A stretch of 35,865 nt of DNA, taken from Sphingobium cupriresistens. GTDB taxonomy: Bacteria; Pseudomonadota; Alphaproteobacteria; Sphingomonadales; Sphingomonadaceae. Location: positions 1 through 35,865 of the forward strand of contig NZ_SEOO01000035.1 in assembly GCF_004152865.1 (NCBI RefSeq). Reading direction: 5' to 3'. Both the position numbers and the translations under genes were made by a program. The first letter of the stretch is position 1. Every line of letters starts with the position of its first letter. Below the pieces are notes generated by a model. That model ran no database searches. It saw only the letters and a list, made by a program, of their open reading frames with translations, and was not told the origin of the DNA. Positions 17,886-25,747 of this stretch are shown in pieces.

Positions 17886-18323
17886 GGGCGCGCCCTTAGC
17901 ATGGGTGCGCGGGGTCGGAAAGCCGTGGTCGCGGCGTTTTACAAAGCGGTGATGCGTTGCGAAGTTCACACCGTCGTGGCTGACGCAAAAGCGTGGGGAC
18001 GGACGGGTGGCGTCGATTTCGCAATAGGAGAATTTTTGCGAAATGGGGGCGTGCCGCGCTGGGGTATTGCGTGGCGGGCGGGAGGCTGACGGTGGAAAGA
18101 GCTTGGGGGGATTATGGCATGGGTGGTGGGGTGTAGGACAGGGAGAAGTGGCCGATTAGCGACTATCCCGTTATCTGTAGTAGCGGATTGCTATCCGTCT
18201 GCCTTGACGCACCGCCATCCGCGAAACGGCATGATAGATGTATTTAGACCGCTAGCCATTTAGCGACATTTGCTGAGACGCAGCTAGCCTTAGACCAACA
18301 AGTAACCTCTTTACATCAACGGT
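17886..18323. other. Gene-free junction between core DNA and the AT-rich insert
   Basis: 438 bases without a supportable gene. The left half is G-rich core sequence. From about 18160 the composition shifts to A/T-richer DNA that continues through the ATPase/DUF4276 genes, so one edge of that insert probably lies here. I found no tRNA, integrase, or matching direct repeat at the two ends of the insert. Confidence 0.5.
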
Positions 18324-18968
18324 TTACTCAAGGAAACCGGCATGAGTGAGAGCATTTCGCAAACTGACCTCGAACATCTTAAAAGAATTGGCACGACGCA
18401 GCTGATCAATGCTTTGCTCCTGCGCAATTCTAACAAGAATATTCCGAGCGGTTGATCTCCTGTTTGTCACGCTTCTTATTATAGCTTCGAGACTTGCTTT
18501 AGGATCTAGAAGCCTCTCAGCAGCCAACGGGGTATCCGGGACTAGATGATGCGAAATCTCATTTACACCCAGCGCTGCTTTAATTGCGGTGAGATCCGCC
18601 AATGCCCAAGCTTCTACTTCTTTTTCTGGAGATAACATGACCGCAATCTGAGCATTAAAGTCACATATCTCCTGCGCCTTTTGAATGAGTTGCTCTCTGC
18701 GTTGTGCCACATTTGCAGCTAGCCCACGCCCCCCAAGATCGGCATGCACGAATATAATATGGAACTCGTTCTTTCGCTGGCAAATCTCTGCAGCCACCTT
18801 ATCGAACGAGCGATCTCCAATTCCAAATTCCAGCGCAGGAAATTCACCAATATCACAAGGTCTTTTGCCGGAAATACGGATGATATCGTCCAGTAATCTG
18901 GGAATGATAACATTGAAGTATTGAGCATCACTCTTGCCTTCATAGAAGGCAGACCAAGACAGATACAT
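18324..18968 (-). CDS. DUF4276 protein, TOPRIM-like partner of the AAA ATPase
   Basis: A 214-aa protein. It begins with a strand and the acidic motif AFYEGKSDAQYF (Glu10, Asp14), continues with HIIFVHADLGGRG (Asp77), and has the family-typical PEKEVEAWALAD (Glu117/Glu119/Trp121). These match DUF4276, which I place with TOPRIM-like metal-dependent nucleases found beside OLD-type ATPases. The ATG overlaps the TAA of the ATPase (TAATG), so the two are coupled and probably form a complex. Codon use and GC are clearly lower than the surrounding core, which points to horizontal acquisition. Phage defence by nucleolytic or abortive activity is inferred from context. The specific activity is unknown. 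Confidence 0.72.
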   Translation of the reverse strand: MYLSWSAFYEGKSDAQYFNVIIPRLLDDIIRISGKRPCDIGEFPALEFGIGDRSFDKVAAEICQRKNEFHIIFVHADLGGRGLAANVAQRREQLIQKAQEICDFNAQIAVMLSPEKEVEAWALADLTAIKAALGVNEISHHLVPDTPLAAERLLDPKASLEAIIRSVTNRRSTARNILVRIAQEQSIDQLRRANSFKMFEVSLRNALTHAGFLE

Positions 18969-20311
18969 TAAATGCCACCCGCCTTGTTTCTCAAAATTTC
19001 CTCTATTTTTTCCGGATACAAATGGTGTTCGTCATCGAAAAGACCCTTTGATGGGGCAATCCTTCTCATTCTAGTGCGAGTTTCAGAAATCTCTGAACCC
19101 ACATGGGTGCTGCGAACCATATCAGCGAACAAAACTTCGTCAGAATTCAAAGTTCCCATTACCGCCGGTGAGTGAGTATTGATAAGGACTTGAAAATAGT
19201 CACCATCTTCACCCTGCTCTTTGGTAGCTTCGCGCAACAACGTCAGTAAGTCTGGTATTCGACCTTCATGGACACCGTTTTCCGGCTCTTCGAAGCAAAG
19301 AATACCTTGGCGATTAGGGTCATCGATTACCGCAAGAAGCGCTAAAAGTCGGATAGTACCATCACTAATTACACGAGAACTAAACGATGTTCCATCTCGA
19401 ACCTGAACATCAAATGCGTACTCTCTACTTTTACTATCGTCTAAAACTCTAACATTTCGCACCTGCGGAATCAACAGAGCTAGGTCTGCAGAAATATCGG
19501 CGATTGCTCCTGTTGGCCTATTATCCGTAGCCGACAGCCTTTGTATTTCCGAAAGACTAGCAGCAAGATTTGATGCATTGCTCCTTAACCGTTTGTCTTC
19601 GAAACGATCATTTGCTCTACGAGCTTCTGTCGGATTAATCTCAAGAAATTGCGGGCCAGCAATAAGCTTTTTCAGTGCGTAAAGGTGCCTGAATTCAGAG
19701 GTGGCGATCGTCGATAGCGCGCTCCGCGATGCTTCCGCAGCGGGGAGTTGTAGAGGGCTTCCTCTTTTAGAAGTACCGCTTTCCGCAACGCCATCCTGCC
19801 TGATGGTGAAAACCCTTGGCCGACCTTGCGAGTCTTTCTCAGTCTCCAAAAATGGCGTTTTCCGGCTTGACCGACTAATTTTTGTCGGTGTCTGAAATAA
19901 TATCGTGTCGTCGTCAGCACGAATTAGCCTGCAATCCTCATGAGTGACAAATATTCCATGGGGATCTTCCTTCATTTCGACGCTAATCTCGTAACGAAGA
20001 CGTTGAGCGGGCGTTTCAAATCCCGCACCGAAATCATCTACGCCACGAACAGGAAGAAGAACTTCTATCGCAAAATTCATTTTTGTCTGATGACCAGAAG
20101 GTGTCTGCCGAAATAGTTCTTCTGGTTCACCTCGAAGCTCTTGCATTGCTTGCCGCACGTCAACTTGTGCAAGCCTTGAAAGAAATTTCAATGCATCAAA
20201 TAGATTCGATTTTCCGGTCGCGTTCGGGCCGACCACAGCCATAAAAGGTTTTAGATCTGCGGAAAACTCCCGAAAAGTCTTGAAGCCATCTATTTCAATT
20301 CTGGTGATCAA
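18968..20311 (-). CDS. OLD/SMC-like AAA ATPase (AAA_21 type)
   Basis: A 447-aa ABC/SMC-type ATPase. N-terminal MITRIEIDGFKTFREF is typical of the RecF/OLD group. Walker A is GPNATGKSN (residues 28-36). An ABC-signature-like ISDGTIRLLALLA begins at 315, Walker B is ILCFEEPENGVHEGR (Glu at 340-341), and the switch His is in LINTHSPAV (about 380). There is no TOPRIM domain fused at the C-terminus, as there would be in OLD or GajA; the coupled downstream DUF4276 gene may supply it. The start is a TTG with only a weak GGTAGG ahead. GC is lower than neighbours. The pair resembles PARIS (ATPase plus TOPRIM) in plan, but the TOPRIM-side family differs. Confidence 0.85.
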   Translation of the reverse strand: MITRIEIDGFKTFREFSADLKPFMAVVGPNATGKSNLFDALKFLSRLAQVDVRQAMQELRGEPEELFRQTPSGHQTKMNFAIEVLLPVRGVDDFGAGFETPAQRLRYEISVEMKEDPHGIFVTHEDCRLIRADDDTILFQTPTKISRSSRKTPFLETEKDSQGRPRVFTIRQDGVAESGTSKRGSPLQLPAAEASRSALSTIATSEFRHLYALKKLIAGPQFLEINPTEARRANDRFEDKRLRSNASNLAASLSEIQRLSATDNRPTGAIADISADLALLIPQVRNVRVLDDSKSREYAFDVQVRDGTSFSSRVISDGTIRLLALLAVIDDPNRQGILCFEEPENGVHEGRIPDLLTLLREATKEQGEDGDYFQVLINTHSPAVMGTLNSDEVLFADMVRSTHVGSEISETRTRMRRIAPSKGLFDDEHHLYPEKIEEILRNKAGGI

Positions 20312-20529
20312 ACTAAGCCTACCAAATGTTTTGGCTTAGCCTCTCGATCTGTGAGGCTACCCGACCATGCCACAACGTCGCAAATGTTGATGTTTTTGGC
20401 AAGCTTAACCGAATGGGAGCATCCGGTTACGTGTCACGCGCTTGGTGGGAAAGATGACCACAAATTGCGCGATCCCTACGGCCCTTACTCCTCCCCTTAC
20501 GAATAGGGGCTTTAGTGCGCCAGCCCGCC

Positions 20530-22803
20530 CTACCCCTTCGCCGGTCCCTGCGCATAAAGCGTAAACTCGCCCTTCAATCCACCCACGCTCGACTGCCCGA
20601 CCCACAGGTCGAACGCGCCCGGTTCGGCGATGCGCTGGCTTCGGGCGCCGACGAACTCCAGATCGACGCGCGACAACGAGAAGCGCACCGTCTTGCTTTC
20701 GCCCGGACCCAGCGTCACGCGGGCCATGCGCTTTAGCTCGCGGATCGGGCGGGTGCGGCTGGCGACGCGGTCGCGGGTGTAGAGCTGGACCACTTCGCTG
20801 CCCTTGCGGTCGCCCTTGTTGGTGATGCGGGCGGTCACTTCGATCGCGGCGTCCCAGCGCAGTGCGCTGTCGGACAGTTTAAGCTGGTCCAGCACGAAGT
20901 CGGTATAGGTCAGACCGTGGCCGAAGGGGAACCTCGCACTATTGTCGGTGGTGGCGTAGCGGGCCTTATATTCGCTACTGCCATTGCCCAGCACCGGGCG
21001 GCCGGTCGATTTGCGGTCATAATAGAAAGGCTCCTGCCCGCTTTCCCAGGGGAAGCTGACAGGGAGTTTGCCCGAGGGATCGACCTTCCCCAGCAGGATG
21101 TCGGCGATGGCGTGGCCCGCCTCGCTCCCCAGGAACCAGGTGGCGAGGATCGCCTGCGCATTGGCGACGCCGTCGTGCAGGGCGAGCGCGCGGCCGTGGC
21201 GCAGCAGGATGACGACCGGCTTGCCGGTCGCCGTGACCGCGTCGGTCAGCGCCTGTTGCGCGGGCGGGATTTCGATGACGGTACGGGACTGGGCTTCGCC
21301 GGACATGGCCTGCGATTCGCCGATGGCGAGCAGGACGATGTCCGCCGCCTTGGCCGCCGCCACCGCCTTGGCGATGCCGCCGTCGATCGGCCCGCTGATG
21401 TCGCTACCGCGCGTGACGGTGAGCTTCGTCGGGTCGGGGAGCGCGGCGCGCAGGCCCGTGGCGATGTCCACGCCCTTGTCCGGGTCGCCGTAAAAGGCCC
21501 AGGGGCCGTAGAGATTGGCGGTGTCCTGTGCGAAGGGGCCGATGAGGGCGATGGCCTGCCCCCTGGCCGGGTCGATCGGCAGGACGCCTTCATTTTTGAG
21601 CAGCACGACCGATCGGGTGGCGGCTTCGCGGGACAGGGCGCGGTGGGCTGGGGTGAAGATGCGGGTCTTTTCCGCTTCCTCGTTCAGCGACCGCCAGGGG
21701 TTGTCGAACAGGCCGATGGCGGCCTTCACATAGAGGATGCGGCGCACGGCGACGTCGATCGTGCCCATCGGCACCGCGCCGCTCTTCACCAGATCGGGGA
21801 GGTAGCGGATATAGAGGCCGCTCTGCATCGACATGTCGACCCCGGCGAGGACGGCGAGGCGGGCGGCGTCGCGGTCATCCTCCGCAAAGCCGTGGGCGAC
21901 CAGTTCTTCGTCGGCGGTGTAATCGGAAAAGACGAAGCCGCGAAACTGCATTTCGCCGCGCAATATGTCGGTGAGGAGTTCGCTGTCGGCGGTGGCGGGG
22001 ACGCCGTTGATCTCGTTGAAGGCGGCCATGGTGGTGAGCGCGCCGGCCGCGAACGCCTTGCCAAAGGGGGGCAGATGGGTTTCGCGCAGCGTTTCCTCGC
22101 TGATGTCGACATTGCCATATTCCAGGCCCGCGGCGACCGCGCCATAGGCGGCGAAATGTTTGGGGCAGGCGAGCAGCGCGTCGTCGCGGCGCAGGTCGCG
22201 GCCCTGATAGCCGCGGATGCGGGCGGCGGAGAGGAGGCCGGTGAGGGTCACATCCTCCCCTGCCCCCTCCACTACGCGGCCCCAGCGCTGGTCGCGCGCG
22301 ACATCGACCATGGGGGCGAAAGTGAGGTGGAGGCCCGCGGCGGTGGCTTCGATCGCCTGGGCGCGGGCGGTGCGCTCGCACAAAGCGGGGTCGAAGCTGG
22401 AGGCTTCGGCGAGGGGGACCGGGAAGATGGTCTTGAGGCCGTGGATGACGTCGCCCGCGAAGAGCAAGGGGATGCCGAGGCGGCTGTCCTTGACCGCGAT
22501 CTCCTGCGCGCGGCGGCCGCCTGCAACGCCGATGCCGTTGAAGAGGCAGCCGACCCGGCCCTTGCGGATTTCCTGCGCGAGGCGCTTTTCGTCCTGGATG
22601 CCGACCTGCGGGTTGGGGGGATTGAAGGGGCGGAAGCTGTCGGCGAGGCAGGTCATTTGCCCGGCCTTTTCCTCCAGCGTCATCTTCGCGATCAGGGCGT
22701 CGACGCGCGCCACGTCGGTCTGCGCCAGGGCGCGGCGGGGGAGGCCGAGGGCGAGGACGCCGCCCAGCGTGCGGATGAGAAGGTCGCGGCGATCGAAGGT
22801 CAT
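20530..22803 (-). CDS. GH3 beta-glucosidase, probably Tat-exported
   Basis: Glycoside hydrolase family 3, about 757 aa from the ATG at 22803. The N-terminus FDRRDLLIRTLGGVLALGL-PRRALAQ is a Tat-like signal ending in an Ala-x-Ala-type site, so the enzyme is likely periplasmic. The catalytic (alpha/beta)8 domain includes RDQRWGRVVEGAGEDVTL, ACPKHFAAYGA and the nucleophile Asp in GFVFSDYTADEEL. The second alpha/beta domain (VVLLKNEGVLPID, IALIGPFAQD, LLAIGESQAMSGEA) and the C-terminal fibronectin-III-like domain complete a BglX-like layout. Substrate is likely a beta-linked gluco- or xylo-oligosaccharide. The frame extends upstream of 22803, but only the chosen start yields the signal peptide. 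Core gene directly left of the tRNA-Lys insertions. Confidence 0.93.
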   Translation of the reverse strand: MTFDRRDLLIRTLGGVLALGLPRRALAQTDVARVDALIAKMTLEEKAGQMTCLADSFRPFNPPNPQVGIQDEKRLAQEIRKGRVGCLFNGIGVAGGRRAQEIAVKDSRLGIPLLFAGDVIHGLKTIFPVPLAEASSFDPALCERTARAQAIEATAAGLHLTFAPMVDVARDQRWGRVVEGAGEDVTLTGLLSAARIRGYQGRDLRRDDALLACPKHFAAYGAVAAGLEYGNVDISEETLRETHLPPFGKAFAAGALTTMAAFNEINGVPATADSELLTDILRGEMQFRGFVFSDYTADEELVAHGFAEDDRDAARLAVLAGVDMSMQSGLYIRYLPDLVKSGAVPMGTIDVAVRRILYVKAAIGLFDNPWRSLNEEAEKTRIFTPAHRALSREAATRSVVLLKNEGVLPIDPARGQAIALIGPFAQDTANLYGPWAFYGDPDKGVDIATGLRAALPDPTKLTVTRGSDISGPIDGGIAKAVAAAKAADIVLLAIGESQAMSGEAQSRTVIEIPPAQQALTDAVTATGKPVVILLRHGRALALHDGVANAQAILATWFLGSEAGHAIADILLGKVDPSGKLPVSFPWESGQEPFYYDRKSTGRPVLGNGSSEYKARYATTDNSARFPFGHGLTYTDFVLDQLKLSDSALRWDAAIEVTARITNKGDRKGSEVVQLYTRDRVASRTRPIRELKRMARVTLGPGESKTVRFSLSRVDLEFVGARSQRIAEPGAFDLWVGQSSVGGLKGEFTLYAQGPAKG

Positions 22804-22953
22804 GTGGGGAGGGCGTAACCGGACAAGGATGAATGAAACTTGTCCAGCCAACGCGAGCGCGCGGATTTTGTTGCACCGCGTCAACGACCCTGCGGCGCGG
22901 CGCGTTCGTCCGCGGTGGGGGGCAGCGATGCGGGGAATGTCTGGGGAAGGCTA

Positions 22954-22998
22954 TGGTGGACGCATTTGGGCTCGAACCAAGGACCCGCTGATTAAGAG
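22954..22998 (-). repeat. att copy 1: 3' half of tRNA-Lys
   Basis: 45 bases matching the 3' half of tRNA-Lys, from the encoded CCA through the T arm to the anticodon loop. It differs by one base from copy 2 and by three from the intact tRNA at 32500. One difference breaks a T-stem pair, as expected for a non-functional remnant. It marks the left end of element I and of the whole tandem array. Confidence 0.9.
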
Positions 22999-23109
22999 TT
23001 CGACAGGCCAAAAACGGCCTGACCTCGCCTGACCACGAAAACGATTGTCTTCCAAGCATCTAGCGGGAATGACGTGGCTAGGCCGTGGTTGGAAAGTCTA
23101 ACCCCGGCT

Positions 23110-23138
23110 CCGTCTTAACCGTCTTAGGAGCCGTCTTA
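23110..23138. promoter_or_regulatory. Three CCGTCTTA repeats at the left end of element I
   Basis: Exact copies start at 23110, 23119 and 23131, ending 2 bases before the integrase-fragment ATG at 23141 and about 115 bases inside att copy 1. The same motif recurs at the right end of element I. I read them as integrase arm-type sites that could also repress int. Regulator operators are the alternative. Confidence 0.6.
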
Positions 23139-23140
23139 CA

Positions 23141-23237
23141 ATGGCTGAGCTTACCGACAAGGCAGTGGAGAAGCTGCCGCTCGCGACCGGCGGGCAATAC
23201 GTTGTGCGCGATGATTTGCCCGGCTTCTATGTCGTGG
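23141..23237 (+). pseudogene. Integrase N-terminal fragment (element I)
   Basis: The frame from the ATG at 23141 reads MAELTDKAVEKL, then GGQYVVRDDLPGFYVVV. This is the opening of the arm-DNA-binding domain (DUF4102-like) of P4-type tyrosine integrases. After about 32 residues the family similarity stops and a different frame carries primase sequence, so the rest of the integrase was lost in a deletion that joined the two genes near 23240. Its place just inside att copy 1 is where an element's integrase is expected. Confidence 0.7.
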
Positions 23238-24392
23238 TTCGGCGCGGACCAGCCAACCTACAAGCCGCAAGGGAAGTGGTGGCTGGACAATCCCAAGCGT
23301 CGCCAGGTGCGCGGGCTCATCTTCCGGCCGGGCGGTGCCGAGACGGTCAATGGCTACCTCAACCTCTGGCGCGGCTTCGGGCTCGATCCTGCGCTGGGCG
23401 ACTGGTCGCTCATGCGCGCCCACATCCGCGACATTCTCGCGGACGGTGATGAGGCCAGCGCCGACTACATCATCCGCTGGGCCGCCTGGGCAGTGCAGCA
23501 TCCCGAATATCCTGCCGAGGTGGCGCTTGTGTTCAAGGGCGGCATGGGCACGGGGAAGGGCACGTTCGGCCGGGCTATGCGCAAGCTGTTTGGCCAGCAC
23601 GGCCTGCACCTGACCTCTCCCGCCCAGGTGGCCGGGCGCTTCAACTCCCACTTGCGCGACGTGTGCCTGTTGTTCGCGGATGAGGCGATCCGGCCCGACG
23701 ACCGCGCGGCGCGCGGGGTGCTCAAGGCGCTTCTCACCGAACCGACGCTGCCAATCGAAGGCAAGGGCCGGGATATCGTGGAGGCTCCCAACTATGCCAA
23801 GGTGGTGATGGCCTCGAACGACGATTGGGTGGTCCCGGTCGACATCGACGACCGCCGCTTTGCCGTCTTCGGGGTGTCCAACGACCGGCGGCAAGATGAA
23901 GCCTATTTCGCCGCGCTGAATGCCGAGCTCGACAATGGCGGGCTCGAAGCCATGCTGCACGACCTGTTGGCGATGGAGCTCGGCACCTGGCACCCCCGGC
24001 AAGCGATCCCCGACACAAGCGCGCGGCGCGAGCAACAGATGGCCACGCTCGACGGGTTCGACGCCGTGTTCCTCGACCTCTTGCGCGAGGGCGTAATCCC
24101 CTCCGACCGCTGGCCGGGCGTCGATCAACCCTTTGTCGCCACAACGGCGCTCCGGGCACTCGCCGCTGAGCGCAACCGGCGCAGTGATGTTTCGCTCAAC
24201 CAGGTGTCGGACCTGTTGAAGCGGCTGGGCTTCGAGAAGGTGCGTCGGTCGCGGCCGAGCGGCTTTGTGCTGCCGACGCTGCCGGAAGCGCGAGCGGCAT
24301 GGGACCGCGTGTGTACGCCAGTGGCGTGGGACGACGCCGATTGCTGGGTTGCAATGCAGGACGGTGGCGATCCGGCGCGGGGGACGTTCTGA
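23238..24392 (+). pseudogene. Phage/plasmid primase-helicase fragment (DUF5906)
   Basis: About 385 residues of a D5-like superfamily-3 helicase of the DUF5906 type. Family sequence starts near QPTYKPQGKWWLDNPKRRQ. Walker A is VFKGGMGTGKGTFGRAM and Walker B is LLFADEA; KVVMASNDDWVVPVDIDDRRF follows as the sensor region. The N-terminal primase part is missing because the 5' side is fused to an integrase fragment. The frame is open from a GTG at 23085, but residues before about 23240 are not primase-like. The helicase domain itself has no visible break, so a short protein might still be made. It marks element I as derived from a phage, satellite or mobilisable element. Confidence 0.78.
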
Positions 24393-24535
24393 TGGCTACC
24401 GACTACCGACCTGTTACCGACCCTACCGACCTTTGCGAGGTCGCTTCTTGGGCTTTTGGGGGCCGAGCGCCCGCCGACCACGCCTTCCTGCCCCCTAAAA
24501 AAGAGAGCCGAACGCCGCCCGAGCGGCCCTGCTAA
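24392..24535 (+). CDS. Small coupled ORF, 47 aa
   Basis: The ATG at 24392 overlaps the primase TGA (TGATG). The product begins MATDYRPVTDPTDLCEVASW and ends PERPC. The coupling and the co-directional layout suggest a real small gene, but no family is recognised and codon bias is not decisive. Confidence 0.4.
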   Translation: MATDYRPVTDPTDLCEVASWAFGGRAPADHAFLPPKKESRTPPERPC

Positions 24536-24549
24536 CTGCCAGTTAGCAG
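24529..24549. repeat. Near-perfect inverted repeat after the small ORF
   Basis: Arms CTGCTAACTG (24529-24538) and CAGTTAGCAG (24540-24549) with a single central base. The spacing suits a dimeric DNA-binding protein better than an RNA hairpin, and no T run follows. It overlaps the stop codon of the small ORF. Confidence 0.6.
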
Positions 24550-24604
24550 GTCTGTGGCCGCAAACCCCTACGGCTGCCATCGGTTCGGTGTGCAGTGCTC
24601 CAAT

Positions 24605-24612
24605 TAAGACGG
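24605..24612 (-). promoter_or_regulatory. Inverted copy of the CCGTCTTA motif inside element I
   Basis: TAAGACGG on the plus strand, the reverse complement of the end motif, lies about 40 bases before the DNA-binding protein fragment. Its internal position is not expected of an integrase arm site, and would fit a regulatory use of the motif or an older element boundary. Confidence 0.45.
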
Positions 24613-24645
24613 TGAAAACGACGGGAAACCCCGCTGGAAAGGGCT

Positions 24646-25031
24646 ATGGAACAAACAATGAACAGTGAACCGAAGTCGCGCGCCAAGAAGCGCAAGGAGC
24701 CAACGGGCCTGACGGTACGCGATGCGTCCGGCATCGCCATGCTGCCCCCGGCCGTGGACATTGTGCGCAACATGGCCCGGCTGGGTCACCCGGTGCCGAG
24801 CATCGCCGCCGCCCTGGGCATCAGCAGGGAGACGCTGAACCAGTGCCGGAAGCGCCAGCCTGAGGTCGACGAGGCCTTTGCCCAAGGCCGCGCGGGGCTG
24901 GAATTCGAGCTCGCCAGCAGCCTCGTGGAGGCGGCCCGCAAGGGCAACATCGTGGCGGCCATGTTCGCCCTCAAGTCGATGTTCGGCTACCGCGACAATG
25001 GCCAGACCGACACGGCCCCCAAGGTGGCGGT
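24646..25031 (+). pseudogene. HTH DNA-binding protein, 3'-truncated (terminase-small-subunit-like)
   Basis: About 128 residues: a basic head (EPKSRAKKRKEPTG), then VDIVRNMARLGHPVPSIAAALGISRETLNQCRKR, a helix-turn-helix with a phage terminase small-subunit flavour, then a helical segment ending KSMFGYRDNGQTDTAPKVAVQI. From about 25031 the frame runs into the antisense of an HNH gene, so the natural C-terminus is missing. Starts at 24646 or 24658 are both possible. Confidence 0.6.
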
Positions 25032-25455
25032 GCAGATCGCCTGCCACCTGGTAGGGCACTCGGTGGTCGATTTGCAGGTACCGGGCTTCAAGCGGCTCCT
25101 GGGTGAATGCGTCGCGCGCGCCGTACATCTCGATGAGTTTGGCCTTGAACGGCTTTGAGAACGCCTTGCGCCCGTCGATCCGTCCGGCCTTGATGTCGGC
25201 TGGATCACCGAACCGGTAGACCCCGATCTTCCGGCCGGTCTTCGCAGACACCCTGTCGCGCTTCATCACGATGGGAATGCCAGCTTCTTTGACGTCGCCA
25301 GCGACGCGCGGGGGATGGTCGTAGCCCAGGTCGTTGAGGTCTTCGGTGGAGCAAGTGCCATGCTCAATCAGGTAGTCGATCAGCGCCCGCGCTCGTTTCG
25401 CGGTCACTTTGTCGCACAAGGCAAGTATCCGAGGATCAACGTCTTTTCTGGCCAT
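25032..25455 (-). pseudogene. HNH endonuclease-like gene, 3'-truncated
   Basis: From the ATG at 25455 the frame encodes MARKDVDPRILALCDKVTAK and a winged-helix-like start (ALIDYLIEHGTCSTEDL). An Arg/Lys-rich middle follows, then RYLQIDHRVPYQVAGD, the first beta-hairpin and His of an HNH nuclease. The rest of the HNH fold is absent: at about 25031 the frame passes into antisense of the convergent HTH gene. It may derive from a restriction-type HNH enzyme of an earlier element. It is nearly certainly inactive. Confidence 0.6.
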
Positions 25456-25505
25456 TGGCCGACGCTAACCGGAATGGCAGTCGCAATCCAGCTTTTGGCG
25501 CTCTG

Positions 25506-25534
25506 CCGTCTTAATCCCCGTCTTTCTAAGACGG
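25506..25534. promoter_or_regulatory. CCGTCTTA repeats at the right end of element I
   Basis: One exact copy (25506-25513), a one-base variant 12 bases later (25518-25525), and an inverted exact copy (25527-25534). They lie 38-66 bases from att copy 2. The 12-base spacing equals that of the last pair at the left end. Confidence 0.6.
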
Positions 25535-25571
25535 TGGCCCTTGAGGGGAGGTGCTAAGGTATTGGAAAGTT

Positions 25572-25616
25572 TGGTGGACGCACTTGGGCTCGAACCAAGG
25601 ACCCGCTGATTAAGAG
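25572..25616 (-). repeat. att copy 2: 3' half of tRNA-Lys
   Basis: 45 bases matching the tRNA-Lys 3' half with two differences from the intact tRNA at 32500. The two differences are compensatory, exchanging an A-U for a U-A pair in the T stem, so this copy came from a functional but different tRNA-Lys. It is the boundary between element I and element II. Confidence 0.9.
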
Positions 25617-25724
25617 CCATGATCAGAGGGTCCTAGCGCGTCCGCATGGGTCCAAAAATGGCGGAAATCTGCGATTCATAGTCCGCATTGTTCTTGAAAT
25701 GTTCGCCAGTATCCACTACAAAAA

Positions 25725-25739
25725 GCTACCTAAGGTAGC
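25725..25739. promoter_or_regulatory. GCTACCTA inverted pair at the left end of element II
   Basis: GCTACCTAAGGTAGC, two opposed half-sites, begins 108 bases inside att copy 2 and ends 8 bases before the integrase ATG. The same motif appears twice at the right end of element II. Candidate integrase arm sites that may also autoregulate int. Confidence 0.6.
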
Positions 25740-25747
25740 AGGTACAT

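Noticed and set aside
18342..18455. A plus-strand 37-codon ORF with an AAGGA site, at the DUF4276 3' end
   Set aside because: It overlaps the antisense of a convincing DUF4276 C-terminus and has no family; too short to support.
20405..20529. Possible terminator after the GH3 gene
   Set aside because: Only a 5-bp CCCCT/AGGGG stem without a T run.
20917..22818. Long (633-codon) plus-strand open frame
   Set aside because: Antisense to the GH3 gene, whose motifs are unmistakable; the frame has the Gly/Asp/Val bias of a GC-driven shadow.
23110..23138. CCGTCTTA repeats as replication iterons of the adjacent primase
   Set aside because: The motif also lies at the opposite end of element I near att copy 2, which fits integrase arm sites better. 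Not fully excluded.
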